From a virus, in the IMG/VR virus record IMGVR_UViG_3300035666_000136, positions 1 to 26,849 of that record: DNA of 26,849 bases, one strand, 5' to 3'. The notes beneath the pieces were generated by a model. The model was not told the DNA's origin and ran no database searches. It was given only the letters and a program-made list of their open reading frames with translations. A program made the position numbers and the translations under genes. Of the stretch, positions 1-5,248 are shown one piece after another. Every line of letters begins with the position of its first letter. Position 1 is the stretch's first letter.

Positions 1-13
1 AAGCCAGGAGTTG

Positions 14-205
14 ATGATCAAGACTACGGAGCTTTTCAACAATGAGGATGCTGACACGGTCATGTACGTGATGACTTGGTTGATGGGTGTCTACGTGCAT
101 GGTCTTGTCGATCGTGAGCTGATGAGCAAAGAGCAGGCTTTGCAATCGATTTATGAGCTTGTTGATTCAGCCTATATTGCTCAAGGGGAGAACGACGATG
201 ACTGA
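14..205 (+). CDS. Hypothetical small phage protein (5' end uncertain)
   Basis: A 63-residue acidic reading frame that stays open to the left edge of the window, so the true start may lie outside. The ATG chosen here follows an AGGAG at 6-10 with only 3 bases between, which is short; a TTG at 11 is the alternative. The middle is helical and hydrophobic (a run with MTWLMGVYVHGLV) and the C-terminus is a string of Asp. I recognise no family. The stop overlaps the next start by 8 bases, which indicates translational coupling in the early operon. Confidence 0.55.
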   Translation: MIKTTELFNNEDADTVMYVMTWLMGVYVHGLVDRELMSKEQALQSIYELVDSAYIAQGENDDD

Positions 206-362
206 CGATCACGAAGCCATCCTCCGCGTTATCCACGTGGCCTTGGACCATCACGAGTGGCGGCTTGTGCGCCACTTAACACGGCTCATTGAAATGCTGG
301 ATGCGGATGATGCAGAGCACCTCGCTAACCCGCCGTCTTTTCTGGCGCGTAGTGAGGAGTAA
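198..362 (+). CDS. Hypothetical small phage protein
   Basis: A 54-residue protein starting at ATG 198, preceded by GGGGAG at 185-190 with 7 bases spacing. An upstream in-frame start at 153 would lie deep inside the preceding gene and has no ribosome site. The protein is predicted helical and rich in His, Leu and Asp (EAILRVIHVALDHHEWRL), with no recognisable motif. The frame overlaps the previous gene by 8 bases and ends 2 bases before the next start. Function unknown. Confidence 0.6.
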   Translation: MTDDHEAILRVIHVALDHHEWRLVRHLTRLIEMLDADDAEHLANPPSFLARSEE

Positions 363-364
363 TC

Positions 365-613
365 ATGAAAGGCATGGCGTCATTTGAGAACCGTGAACTG
401 ATCCTGGAGCTTCGCTCACGGGCCAAGGACCACGGGTTCAAGGAACTGCGTAAGATCAACAAGCAGTGGGTCGTCTACGAGATAGATGAACGAGCGCTTG
501 CCAAGCTTGTCAGGAACATGGTGGAAGAGGAGCGTGAGACTTGCGCACAGATTGCAGATCCCGTGGCAGCGCGGGGTGTTGCGGACTTAATTAGAGGACG
601 ATCATCATGTTAA
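365..613 (+). CDS. Hypothetical phage protein with C-terminal RExCAxIAD...IRxR module
   Basis: An 82-residue protein whose ATG follows AGGAG at 356-360. The N-terminal half is basic and helical (ELILELRSRAKDHGFKEL). The C-terminal part, EEERETCAQIADPVAARGVADLIRGR, is a variant of a module seen at the end of many short proteobacterial phage proteins and again in this window in the gene ending at 2636 (EREREACARVCEIL...CAAAIRAR). The shared tail suggests module shuffling among accessory genes; no biochemical role is known to me. It overlaps the next gene by 7 bases. Confidence 0.65.
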   Translation: MKGMASFENRELILELRSRAKDHGFKELRKINKQWVVYEIDERALAKLVRNMVEEERETCAQIADPVAARGVADLIRGRSSC

Positions 614-882
614 CGACTAAAGTCATGGCGATCACGGCTCCCGAGCCTGTGTTCGTCTTAAATGGCATAAGCTACCTGCCCCACTACAGCAGGCCCTGTT
701 GGGTGCAGCCAGGGGCTTTTACATCGACTTTTAACATCATAAGGGAGATGGAAGAGCATGCCGAGAATGTAAGCATGCGGCTTTCGGCCTCGGAGCTCTT
801 TGCCATGGGAGCCAAGGTCGAAGAGCAACCCTTGTGGCCTCGGGAGTGGACGAAGAACTGGCAGAAGTGGTTGAGGCCTTAG
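607..882 (+). CDS. Hypothetical phage protein
   Basis: A 91-residue protein starting at ATG 607 behind AGAGGA at 593-598 (8 bases spacing). A second in-frame ATG lies six codons in. The sequence has an aromatic and proline-rich N-terminal half (FVLNGISYLPHYSRPCWVQPG) and a helical middle (IIREMEEHAENVSM), ending in a Trp-rich tail. I do not recognise a family. Its overlap with the preceding gene and the 2-base gap to the next place it inside the same transcription unit. Confidence 0.6.
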   Translation: MLTTKVMAITAPEPVFVLNGISYLPHYSRPCWVQPGAFTSTFNIIREMEEHAENVSMRLSASELFAMGAKVEEQPLWPREWTKNWQKWLRP

Positions 883-884
883 TC

Positions 885-1070
885 ATGAGCCCTGCATATA
901 AGTTTGCGATGCTCGCAGCATGGCTCGAAGGTTATGCAGAGGGCCTGCCGGATTACTGCACGGCAGAGAAGTTCAAGATTAAAGAGGCAGCAGAGTTGCT
1001 CATGGAAGTTTACGAGCAGCGGATGCAGGGCAACGATGGCTGGAAGCAGCATGCAGGGGATCGGGCGTGA
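885..1070 (+). CDS. Hypothetical small phage protein
   Basis: A 61-residue, mostly helical protein. I chose ATG 885, two bases after the preceding stop and 8 bases after GAGG at 873-876, over an in-frame GTG at 834 that would overlap the neighbouring gene by 49 bases. The body (FAMLAAWLEGYAEGL, then EAAELLMEVYEQRM) suggests two amphipathic helices. The stop is shared with the next gene through a GTGA overlap. No family recognised. Confidence 0.55.
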   Translation: MSPAYKFAMLAAWLEGYAEGLPDYCTAEKFKIKEAAELLMEVYEQRMQGNDGWKQHAGDRA

Positions 1071-1393
1071 ACAATGCCGAGATCCTTAAGCTAGCTCGGC
1101 GAACAGGCGTGTTGTTATCGGGGAGGGCAGAGCATGAGGAGGCGGTCAAACGCTTTAGCAAGCTCTTGCTCAACCAGCACAAGGCGCTGACGCCTGCGCA
1201 AAATCGATACCTACAAGCGCTTGATGATTGGATGTCGCTTGCAGACTTAGCCAAAAGTTTTAGTTGTACGCCGCAAAATGCGCTCAAGATGATGAGAGCG
1301 CTCGAAGCAAAAGGTCTAGTCGATAAGACGAAGCTATTTAAAAGGCTCACGGACCACGGGGCTTGGGCGTTTTACTACAGGAGAAAGTTATGA
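1067..1393 (+). CDS. Winged-helix DNA-binding protein (putative regulator)
   Basis: A 108-residue protein started by GTG at 1067, which overlaps the previous stop (GTGA); AGGGGA at 1055-1060 lies 6 bases upstream. Residues 1-15 (NNAEILKLARRTGVLL) match the xIxKLARxxG module that begins other short proteins here. From about residue 48 the pattern TPAQNRYLQAL..WMSLADLAKSFSCTPQNALKMMRALEAKGLVDK fits a MarR-like winged helix: a helix-turn-helix, a recognition helix and a conserved turn before a wing. I infer DNA binding; target and sign of regulation are unknown. It is coupled by ATGA to a second winged-helix-like gene. Confidence 0.65.
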   Translation: MNNAEILKLARRTGVLLSGRAEHEEAVKRFSKLLLNQHKALTPAQNRYLQALDDWMSLADLAKSFSCTPQNALKMMRALEAKGLVDKTKLFKRLTDHGAWAFYYRRKL

Positions 1394-1704
1394 CTCTGAT
1401 GCCAAAGGAGCTCCGAAAGCAGATGATCTTCGATTACCTGCGTGGGCTCAAGAATCCCGTTACGGCAGAACATGTCGGGGAGAAGTTCAAGATTACCAAG
1501 CGCCGTGCTGATCAGTTGCTGGTTGAATTAGCCGCAGATGATCTTGTCATCAAGACAAAGGGCTACAAACAGCAGGAAGTGACCTGGAAGCGGACGATGG
1601 TGATCTGCTTTGCAGTCAAGGATGAATACCGGACCTACAAGAAGCGTGAGCCCAAGGTAGCGAGGTCTTGGCACGATCCCTTTGGCATAGGGGCGCGGAC
1701 ATGA
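1390..1704 (+). CDS. Winged-helix-like DNA-binding protein
   Basis: A 104-residue basic protein. ATG 1390 overlaps the previous stop as ATGA and has AGGAG at 1379-1383 six bases upstream; an in-frame start at 1363 is less likely. Residues about 6-55 (RKQMIFDYLRGLKNPVTAEHVGEKFKITKRRADQLLVELAADDLVIK) read as a winged helix with helix 2, turn and recognition helix, followed by a beta wing. The C-terminal third (about 60-104) is basic and shows no known motif. Tandem placement with another winged-helix gene suggests a regulatory pair. No family name can be given. Confidence 0.6.
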   Translation: MTLMPKELRKQMIFDYLRGLKNPVTAEHVGEKFKITKRRADQLLVELAADDLVIKTKGYKQQEVTWKRTMVICFAVKDEYRTYKKREPKVARSWHDPFGIGART

Positions 1705-2033
1705 ATAATTTTGAGTGCCCACGCTGTGGTCATTGCTGCCATGTTGAAGAAGAACACATGAGCAGAGAAGCTATGCAGCAGGCTCTGGAGGCGTTGGAGA
1801 GTGATCCAATAAGTCATGCTGGGATCGTTAGCAGAAAGCAAGCCATCACTGCCCTACGGCAAGCACTTGTCGATGCTGACGACACATCGCAGAAACGTGT
1901 CGATGAAAAGGCAAAACGTGAACATGAATGGGTTGGTCTGACGGATGAGGACATGGAAGCACTTTTCTTGAATGAGGACGGTGTGAGGTTTGCCCGATAC
2001 ATCGAAGCCAAGCTGCGGGAGAAGAACGCATGA
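1701..2033 (+). CDS. Mosaic small phage protein with zinc-knuckle-like N-terminus
   Basis: A 110-residue protein starting at ATG 1701 (ATGA overlap). Three blocks can be seen: a short CPRCGHCCH cysteine cluster at residues about 6-14 that could bind zinc; an REAMQQALEALE...RKQAITALRQAL module at about 21-55; and a C-terminal WVGLTDEDMEAL...FARYIEAKLREKN module at about 75-109. The middle block recurs in the gene at 2830 and the last block in the gene at 2030. An internal ATG at 1758 would remove the cysteine cluster. Function unknown. Confidence 0.65.
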   Translation: MNNFECPRCGHCCHVEEEHMSREAMQQALEALESDPISHAGIVSRKQAITALRQALVDADDTSQKRVDEKAKREHEWVGLTDEDMEALFLNEDGVRFARYIEAKLREKNA

Positions 2034-2296
2034 GCACACAACCCAAAGCCCTGCGGCTGGCTGATGCGCTGGACGCTGAGTTTGTGCAAGGACGAATAAG
2101 CAATAGCACGGGCAGGGAATCAGCCGTCGAACTGCGCCGATTGGCACTGAAGCAATGGGTTTGGCTGACGGATGATGAGATTGAAGATCTGAGTTATCTG
2201 TCTCAGAAAATCGACGAAGGTAATGCACCCTGGTTTGATAGGTTGGAATTCGCACGAGCCATCGAAGCCAAGTTGCGGGAGAAGAATCATGGATAG
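2030..2296 (+). CDS. Hypothetical phage protein, ALRLADALD / FARAIEAKLREKN type
   Basis: An 88-residue protein with an ATGA start overlap and GGGAG at 2017-2021. It begins with PKALRLADALDAEF and contains AVELRRLAL, a pairing I associate with numerous short Burkholderiales phage proteins. It ends in WVWLTDDEIEDL...FARAIEAKLREKN, nearly the same C-terminal module as the upstream gene. The repeated ends indicate recombination or duplication between neighbours. No activity is known for either module. Confidence 0.65.
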   Translation: MSTQPKALRLADALDAEFVQGRISNSTGRESAVELRRLALKQWVWLTDDEIEDLSYLSQKIDEGNAPWFDRLEFARAIEAKLREKNHG

Positions 2297-2636
2297 AGAA
2301 GACATCATCAAGCTGGCGCGGGAGGCTGGGTTCAAAGTTGATTGGCAACACGCAGACGTTGCTGAGATTAAAGCGAAAAGGTACGAATACTTCTCCGCAC
2401 TTGTCGCTGCTGCCGAGCGTAACAAGCTGGCCGCGTGGATGATAGAGCGTGGCTACGCAACAGGGCATGGCGATAGCACTGAAGATTTGCTGAAAGAGCT
2501 TGAGTGGCAAATCGCGGAGCGAGAGCGTGAGGCGTGTGCGCGGGTGTGTGAAATCTTAGGAGCTGAAGATGACAGTTTTTATGCTGAATTTTCAAGAGCG
2601 AAAGACTGCGCCGCCGCCATACGAGCAAGGACATGA
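2289..2636 (+). CDS. Hypothetical phage protein, IIKLAREAGF / EREACA...AAAIRAR type
   Basis: A 115-residue protein; ATG 2289 follows GGGAG six to nine bases upstream and overlaps the previous gene by 8 bases. A longer frame from 2223 is unlikely because it would overlap by 74 bases. The N-terminus, DREDIIKLAREAGF, and the tail, EREREACARVCEIL...CAAAIRAR, are two widespread phage modules found separately in other genes of this operon (1067, 3412 and 365). The centre is helical. Function is unknown; the architecture is modular. Confidence 0.7.
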   Translation: MDREDIIKLAREAGFKVDWQHADVAEIKAKRYEYFSALVAAAERNKLAAWMIERGYATGHGDSTEDLLKELEWQIAEREREACARVCEILGAEDDSFYAEFSRAKDCAAAIRART

Positions 2637-2833
2637 AAGACTACCTCGCGGGTGAAGCTTCATGGCGCACGGCTCAGGAACAAGCGCCACCGCTGGGGGT
2701 GAAGCTATTGCTATTGAACCCAGGGGGCACTTGCGTGATCGGGACTTGGGGCGATTGGGCACTGGCTTGGGCGCCACTGCCCAAGGTCCCTGATCACATT
2801 AAGAAACTACTTTTAAAAGGGGATAAATCATGA
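2633..2833 (+). CDS. DUF551-like small protein
   Basis: A 66-residue protein coupled by ATGA at both ends. The pattern SWRTAQEQAPPLGVKLLLL...GTCVIGTWGDWALAWAPLPKVP resembles the DUF551 family of phage and prophage proteins, in which an early Trp, a PP-x-G-x-x-VLL strand and a final W-x-PLPxxP are the main conserved points. DUF551 has no established function. The match is by eye and is good at both ends but shorter in the middle. Confidence 0.6.
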   Translation: MKDYLAGEASWRTAQEQAPPLGVKLLLLNPGGTCVIGTWGDWALAWAPLPKVPDHIKKLLLKGDKS

Positions 2834-3072
2834 ATATAGAAGAAATGCGTATTGCATTGGAGGCCTTAGAAGCCGATCCGAACTGTGACCGGTTAACTAA
2901 CGCTGATTGGGCTTTTGATACCCTGCGTGGAGGTCTTTTAAAGGCAGAGAAAGAAATGCAAGAAATGACTCCCGTTGCTGTTTATTTGCCCGAGGGTAGT
3001 TATAGCCTGGAAAAGCTTGAGCGCATTGTTGAGTCGCTACAGAAAGTTATAAAGGATATAGGACATGACTGA
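2830..3072 (+). CDS. Hypothetical phage protein, IALEALEADP type
   Basis: An 80-residue acidic protein starting at ATG 2830 (ATGA overlap). Residues 1-40 (NIEEMRIALEALEADPNC...WAFDTLRGGL) resemble the QALEALESDP...AITALRQAL module in the gene at 1701. The C-terminal half (SYSLEKLERIVESLQKVIKDI) is a predicted amphipathic helix. The frame overlaps the next gene by 8 bases. No function known. Confidence 0.6.
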   Translation: MNIEEMRIALEALEADPNCDRLTNADWAFDTLRGGLLKAEKEMQEMTPVAVYLPEGSYSLEKLERIVESLQKVIKDIGHD

Positions 3073-3415
3073 TAAAGAACTCATCATCAAGGCCGCTAAA
3101 GCGGCTGGCATTACCGGGGTGTGGCACAAGGAAGACAACATGTTCATCCGCACTCAGGACACAGGGTCCATACTGCCTTTTTGTTCACGTTGGGATCCAT
3201 TGATTCACGCCGATCAGGCCTTACAGATCGTGATCGATTTGAATTTAAACGTGAAACACGGCTGGACAGAGACCGAAGGCAAGCCTTTAGCGATGGTTGT
3301 GGTCTCAAATCAAGAGGGCACGGTCACTTACGGCGAATTCAAACAGGATAATGCCCGCCGCGCCATGCTCCGAGCGATTGTCCAGGTTGCAGCGGAAATG
3401 GGGAAAGCAGCATGA
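3065..3415 (+). CDS. Phage ABA-sandwich-like protein
   Basis: A 116-residue protein. Residues 1-20 (TDKELIIKAAKAAGI) are another copy of the operon's N-terminal module. The rest, with WDPLIHADQALQIVIDLNLNVK near residues 43-63 and ARRAMLRAIVQVAAEMGKA at the end, has the look of the short phage proteins grouped as the phage ABA sandwich domain (a 'P-x-x-D-G/A-D-A-x-x-L' helix, beta strands, then a RRAI-x-x-AAxxG helix). The family has no assigned activity. Start and end are both coupled to neighbours. Confidence 0.6.
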   Translation: MTDKELIIKAAKAAGITGVWHKEDNMFIRTQDTGSILPFCSRWDPLIHADQALQIVIDLNLNVKHGWTETEGKPLAMVVVSNQEGTVTYGEFKQDNARRAMLRAIVQVAAEMGKAA

Positions 3416-3690
3416 GCGGTGATCACAACGCACACCAAAAGGCCAAGTCCTTTGTCGATGAAAAGCACAGTCCTGTTGAGCCCTTTTCCTTTGATACGTT
3501 CAAGCTGGCAAGACAGGCCGGGATTACCATCAGCAAGAACATCCAGTCTCAGACAAGATTCCACGCCGATATGGCCAGCCTGGATAGCTTTGCTTTTGAC
3601 GTTGGAGAGCGTAGGCTTGACCATTGCCTTAAAGCGCTCAGGCAAGCGGGCTACGATGAGGCTGCGGACTATTTACAAGGCGTCGGCTGA
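3412..3690 (+). CDS. Hypothetical phage protein
   Basis: A 92-residue protein with an ATGA start overlap; it is the last of the tightly coupled early genes. A central FDTFKLARQAGITISKN echoes the KLAREAG module, here displaced to about residue 27 instead of the N-terminus. The C-terminal half (DSFAFDVGERRLDHCLKALRQAGYDEAADYL) is helical. Another frame overlapping it from 3419 is less convincing in composition and start. Function unknown. Confidence 0.6.
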   Translation: MSGDHNAHQKAKSFVDEKHSPVEPFSFDTFKLARQAGITISKNIQSQTRFHADMASLDSFAFDVGERRLDHCLKALRQAGYDEAADYLQGVG

Positions 3691-3846
3691 CAAGATGTAG
3701 GGTGGTACAGCAGGGGCACTAGCATGGCAGATGTGAGCGTGCCCTTGCGCGGCATCCAGTGAACGTGATGCTGCGACATCAGGCATGAGACGGGCATGTA
3801 ATCTGCCTTTCCCGTCACTTTATTTAACCTAACCAGGAGCAGTACC
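3691..3846. other. Intergenic region with two imperfect hairpins
   Basis: This 156-bp gap is the first real break in the early operon. It contains an imperfect stem (AGGGGCAC with GTGCCCTT) around 3712-3747 and a second stem, GACGGG at 3789-3794 with CCCGTC at 3811-3816, followed by a weak ACTTTATTT tail. Neither is a convincing intrinsic terminator. They may be RNA structures that process or attenuate the transcript. No tRNA-like fold or reading frame is apparent. Confidence 0.35.
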
Positions 3847-4038
3847 ATGCAAAAGACTTTATTTGACGACTACGCTATGGCCGCGATGCAAGGGGCGATT
3901 GCCGCCTATGGCAAAGAAAACATTGAACTGCTTATGCAAAACGAAATCTACCGCGACCGTGTGGCCATCCTGGCCTTTTCGATGGCGGAGAACATGATCG
4001 AGCGCCGCAACGCTATGCAAGAGGCTAGCGTTTTATAG
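3847..4038 (+). CDS. Small phage protein of the DYFA...AxxMxxxRN type
   Basis: A 63-residue protein; ATG 3847 lies 7 bases after AGGAG at 3835-3839. The layout LFDDYAMAAMQGAI, a short variable segment, then RVAILAFSMAENMIERRN, matches a common small phage protein in which a DYFA-like helix precedes an A-x-x-MADAM-x-xR helix. I know of no function. Its TAG stop overlaps the first arm of an intrinsic terminator. Confidence 0.65.
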   Translation: MQKTLFDDYAMAAMQGAIAAYGKENIELLMQNEIYRDRVAILAFSMAENMIERRNAMQEASVL

Positions 4039-4057
4039 ACGCTCTGGGCGTCTTTTT
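4037..4057 (+). terminator. Intrinsic terminator
   Basis: AGACGC at 4037-4042 pairs perfectly with GCGTCT at 4048-4053 around a TCTGG loop, and a run of five T follows from 4053. The stem begins inside the stop codon of the preceding gene. The next gene starts 17 bases downstream, so it depends on read-through or on RNA from another promoter. Confidence 0.75.
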
Positions 4058-4073
4058 ATAAGGAGTAAGGGGT

Positions 4074-4310
4074 ATGGACCTTAATGATCTAGAAAACCTC
4101 CCAGAGACGATCCTGGAGGCTTTTGGCTTTGAAAAAGACGTCCAGGTGCTCTACGTCACGCTTGCCGATGGGCAAAAAATGATCTTCCTGGGGCCCGCTA
4201 TGACAGCAGCAGACGTTGAGGGGGTGCGCGAGATCACTTTCGGTGAGCACGTCCATGCAGCAACCCTGCACTACACCAACAAAAGGCATAAGCAACTAGC
4301 GGTGCAGTAG
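4074..4310 (+). CDS. Hypothetical small phage protein
   Basis: A 78-residue protein with AGGAG at 4061-4065 eight bases before ATG 4074. The N-terminus is acidic (MDLNDLENLPETILEAFGFEKD). Two beta-strand-like segments follow (VQVLYVTLADGQKMIFLGPAM and THE..HAATLHY-like), and the tail is basic. I recognise no family. It sits between an intrinsic terminator and the repeat array, and its TAG stop directly abuts the first 10-bp repeat unit. Confidence 0.6.
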   Translation: MDLNDLENLPETILEAFGFEKDVQVLYVTLADGQKMIFLGPAMTAADVEGVREITFGEHVHAATLHYTNKRHKQLAVQ

Positions 4311-4370
4311 GCGCGCATAGGCAAGCATAGGCAAGCATAGGCAAGCATAGGCAAGCATAGGCAAGCATAG
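4311..4370 (+). repeat. 10-bp tandem repeat array (GCAAGCATAG)
   Basis: Six consecutive decamers: the first is degenerate (GCGCGCATAG) and the next five are identical GCAAGCATAG. The last also forms the beginning of the first 53-bp repeat unit. Every unit ends in TAG, and the array begins immediately after the TAG stop of the preceding gene, so it may have grown from that point by slippage. Confidence 0.9.
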
Positions 4371-4519
4371 GCAAAACATCCTCCGTAACCGGGTTACAGG
4401 GGAGATTTGGTAGGCAAGCATAGGCAAAACATCCTCCGTAACCGGGTTACAGGGGAGATTTGGTAGGCAAGCATAGGCAAAACATCCTCCGTAACCGGGT
4501 TACAGGGGAGATTTGGTAG
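4361..4519 (+). repeat. Three perfect 53-bp tandem repeats with internal palindrome
   Basis: Units 4361-4413, 4414-4466 and 4467-4519 are identical. Each starts with the decamer GCAAGCATAG and contains the 13-bp odd palindrome GTAACCGGGTTAC (at 4385-4397, 4438-4450 and 4491-4503). The palindrome is flanked by CTCC and GGAG, which can extend the hairpin across a small bulge. Perfect identity suggests recent amplification or active conversion. Repeated palindromes are compatible with protein-binding iterons, an origin or an RNA stability element; none can be shown. Confidence 0.9.
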
Positions 4520-4520
4520 G

Positions 4521-4577
4521 CCCGTGAGGCAAGGTCCAAGGATTAAGGTCCAAGGATCAAGGCTCACGGGTCTTTTT
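4521..4577 (+). terminator. Long-loop hairpin terminator
   Basis: CCCGTGAG at 4521-4528 pairs perfectly with CTCACGGG at 4563-4570, followed by TCTTTTTGTTT. The 34-nt loop carries two copies of a GGTCCAAGGAT-like sequence. The 8-bp GC-rich stem and T tract are typical of an intrinsic terminator, but the loop is unusually long, so it may also serve as a binding or processing site. It would end transcription of the early operon. Confidence 0.6.
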
Positions 4578-4592
4578 GTTTGGGGAGGGGAT

Positions 4593-4634
4593 CAAGGCTC
4601 ATGGACCAAGGCTCATGGACCAAGGGTCATGGGG
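4593..4634 (+). repeat. 14-bp direct repeats (CAAGGCTCATGGAC)
   Basis: Two exact adjacent copies at 4593-4606 and 4607-4620 are followed by a diverged third copy, CAAGGGTCATGGGG. The repeat shares the words AAGG and CTCA with the adjacent terminator loop, suggesting local duplication. Confidence 0.8.
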
Positions 4635-4762
4635 ATCGCTATAGGTTTTTGAGGCGGTGGGAGGGGATGGGCGGAGGTTAAAGGGTGATGAGCGGTAGAA
4701 AAGGGTCAAAAAAGGGTGTAATAAACGTATGTGTATAGAAGCGTGGTTTTGGGGTGAAGTTC

Positions 4763-4894
4763 ATGATAAAAAAGTATAGCAGTGGGGAGGGGGTGGGAGT
4801 TATTACATCCAGAGGCGTATTAGATGAACTTTCTGTGTTTGAAATTTTTTTTTTTCAAAACTTTGAAAGTATAGTAATAGACGTAATGCCGTAA
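4763..4894 (+). CDS. Possible 43-residue peptide (doubtful)
   Basis: ATG 4763 opens 43 codons ending at TAA 4892-4894. The product would begin MIKKYSSGEGVGVITSRG and then pass through the T11 tract as a Phe-rich segment (VFEIFFFQNFE). There is only a weak purine-rich sequence (GGGGTGAAG) upstream. The frame could be fortuitous in AT-rich DNA, although its length without a stop is mildly unusual there. Confidence 0.2.
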   Translation: MIKKYSSGEGVGVITSRGVLDELSVFEIFFFQNFESIVIDVMP

Positions 4895-4953
4895 GAAGTA
4901 CCGTAGTTATTGGGCTGCTATATGACAGTACTTTTTTCATTACGGTAATGGAG

Positions 4954-4983
4954 TTGCTATTTGTATGTATATAAACTTATAAT
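4954..4983 (+). promoter_or_regulatory. Candidate sigma70-like promoter
   Basis: A perfect -10 hexamer TATAAT at 4978-4983 lies 18 bases after TTGCTA at 4954-4959, which matches the -35 consensus in four of six positions. The palindrome CATTACGGTAATG ends 3 bases upstream of the -35 and could be an activator or operator site. It would drive the genes from 5249 onward with a leader of about 260 bases. Confidence 0.45.
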
Positions 4984-5045
4984 GCACTTATTACGTTAAA
5001 AGTTCATTATTACGTTGAATTACAGTGTTGTTTTTAAGGGACGAG

Positions 5046-5159
5046 ATGGATTTCCTTAATAGAATCAATGAGTTACAGAACATTACAGTGTATTACTATA
5101 CTTCTGAAAAAAAAAAAAAAAAAAAAAAAAAAACGCTAGAAGTTCACTTACTAATCTGA
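5046..5159 (+). CDS. Possible 37-residue peptide crossing the A27 tract
   Basis: ATG 5046 has a good ribosome site (AAGGGA at 5036-5041, 4 to 5 bases upstream). The frame reads MDFLNRINELQNITVYYYTSE, then eight Lys codons made by the A27 tract, then TLEVHLLI and a stop. Any change in A-tract length would shift the frame, and polyadenine codons are prone to ribosome and polymerase slippage. Whether this is expressed cannot be told; it may simply be leader sequence. Confidence 0.25.
   Translation: MDFLNRINELQNITVYYYTSEKKKKKKKKTLEVHLLI
5073..5102 (+). promoter_or_regulatory. Candidate sigma70-like promoter before the A27 tract
   Basis: TTACAG at 5073-5078 and TATACT at 5097-5102 are separated by 18 bases. 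Transcription would begin at about 5109, inside the A27 tract at 5107-5133, where initiation slippage could add extra A residues. The assignment is by hexamer similarity only. Confidence 0.3.
5107..5133 (+). repeat. Homopolymer tract A27
   Basis: Twenty-seven consecutive A residues. Tracts of this length are rare in phage genomes and are unstable in replication and sequencing. The exact length in the natural molecule is therefore uncertain, and an assembly or library artefact must be considered. Confidence 0.9.
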
Positions 5160-5248
5160 AATGGTGTCAACGTAATGGTTGGGAGTGAGCGGTAGTAGGG
5201 TGTGGATGAACGGTCGGTGTTATAGCTTTTGAAAAAGGAGGTTTTTTG

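Larger units (their letters stand above)
4635..5248. other. AT-rich intergenic region with homopolymer tracts
   Basis: About 600 bp without a convincing gene, far richer in A+T than its surroundings. It contains T11 at 4845-4855, A27 at 5107-5133, the perfect odd palindrome CATTACGGTAATG at 4938-4950, repeated ATTACG/ACGTAAT words (4880s, 4940s, 4990s, 5010s), ATTACAGTG twice (about 5019 and 5082), and AAGTTCA several times in both orientations. Two possible small reading frames are listed separately. The position between early and late modules suits a control region or replication origin; this is inference. Confidence 0.6.

Noticed and set aside
1854-2510. A 218-residue minus-strand reading frame
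   Set aside because: It is antisense to three well-supported coupled + strand genes, has no ribosome site and no recognisable motif.
3419-3700. Alternative 93-residue + strand frame
   Set aside because: It overlaps the gene at 3412 almost completely, while the 3412 frame has the ATGA coupling and a recognisable KLARQAG module.
3691-3846. tRNA gene in the early intergenic gap
   Set aside because: No T-loop consensus or cloverleaf could be found; the hairpins do not fit tRNA arms.
4311-4519. CRISPR array
   Set aside because: The repeats are directly adjacent and identical with no unique spacers, and no cas gene is near.
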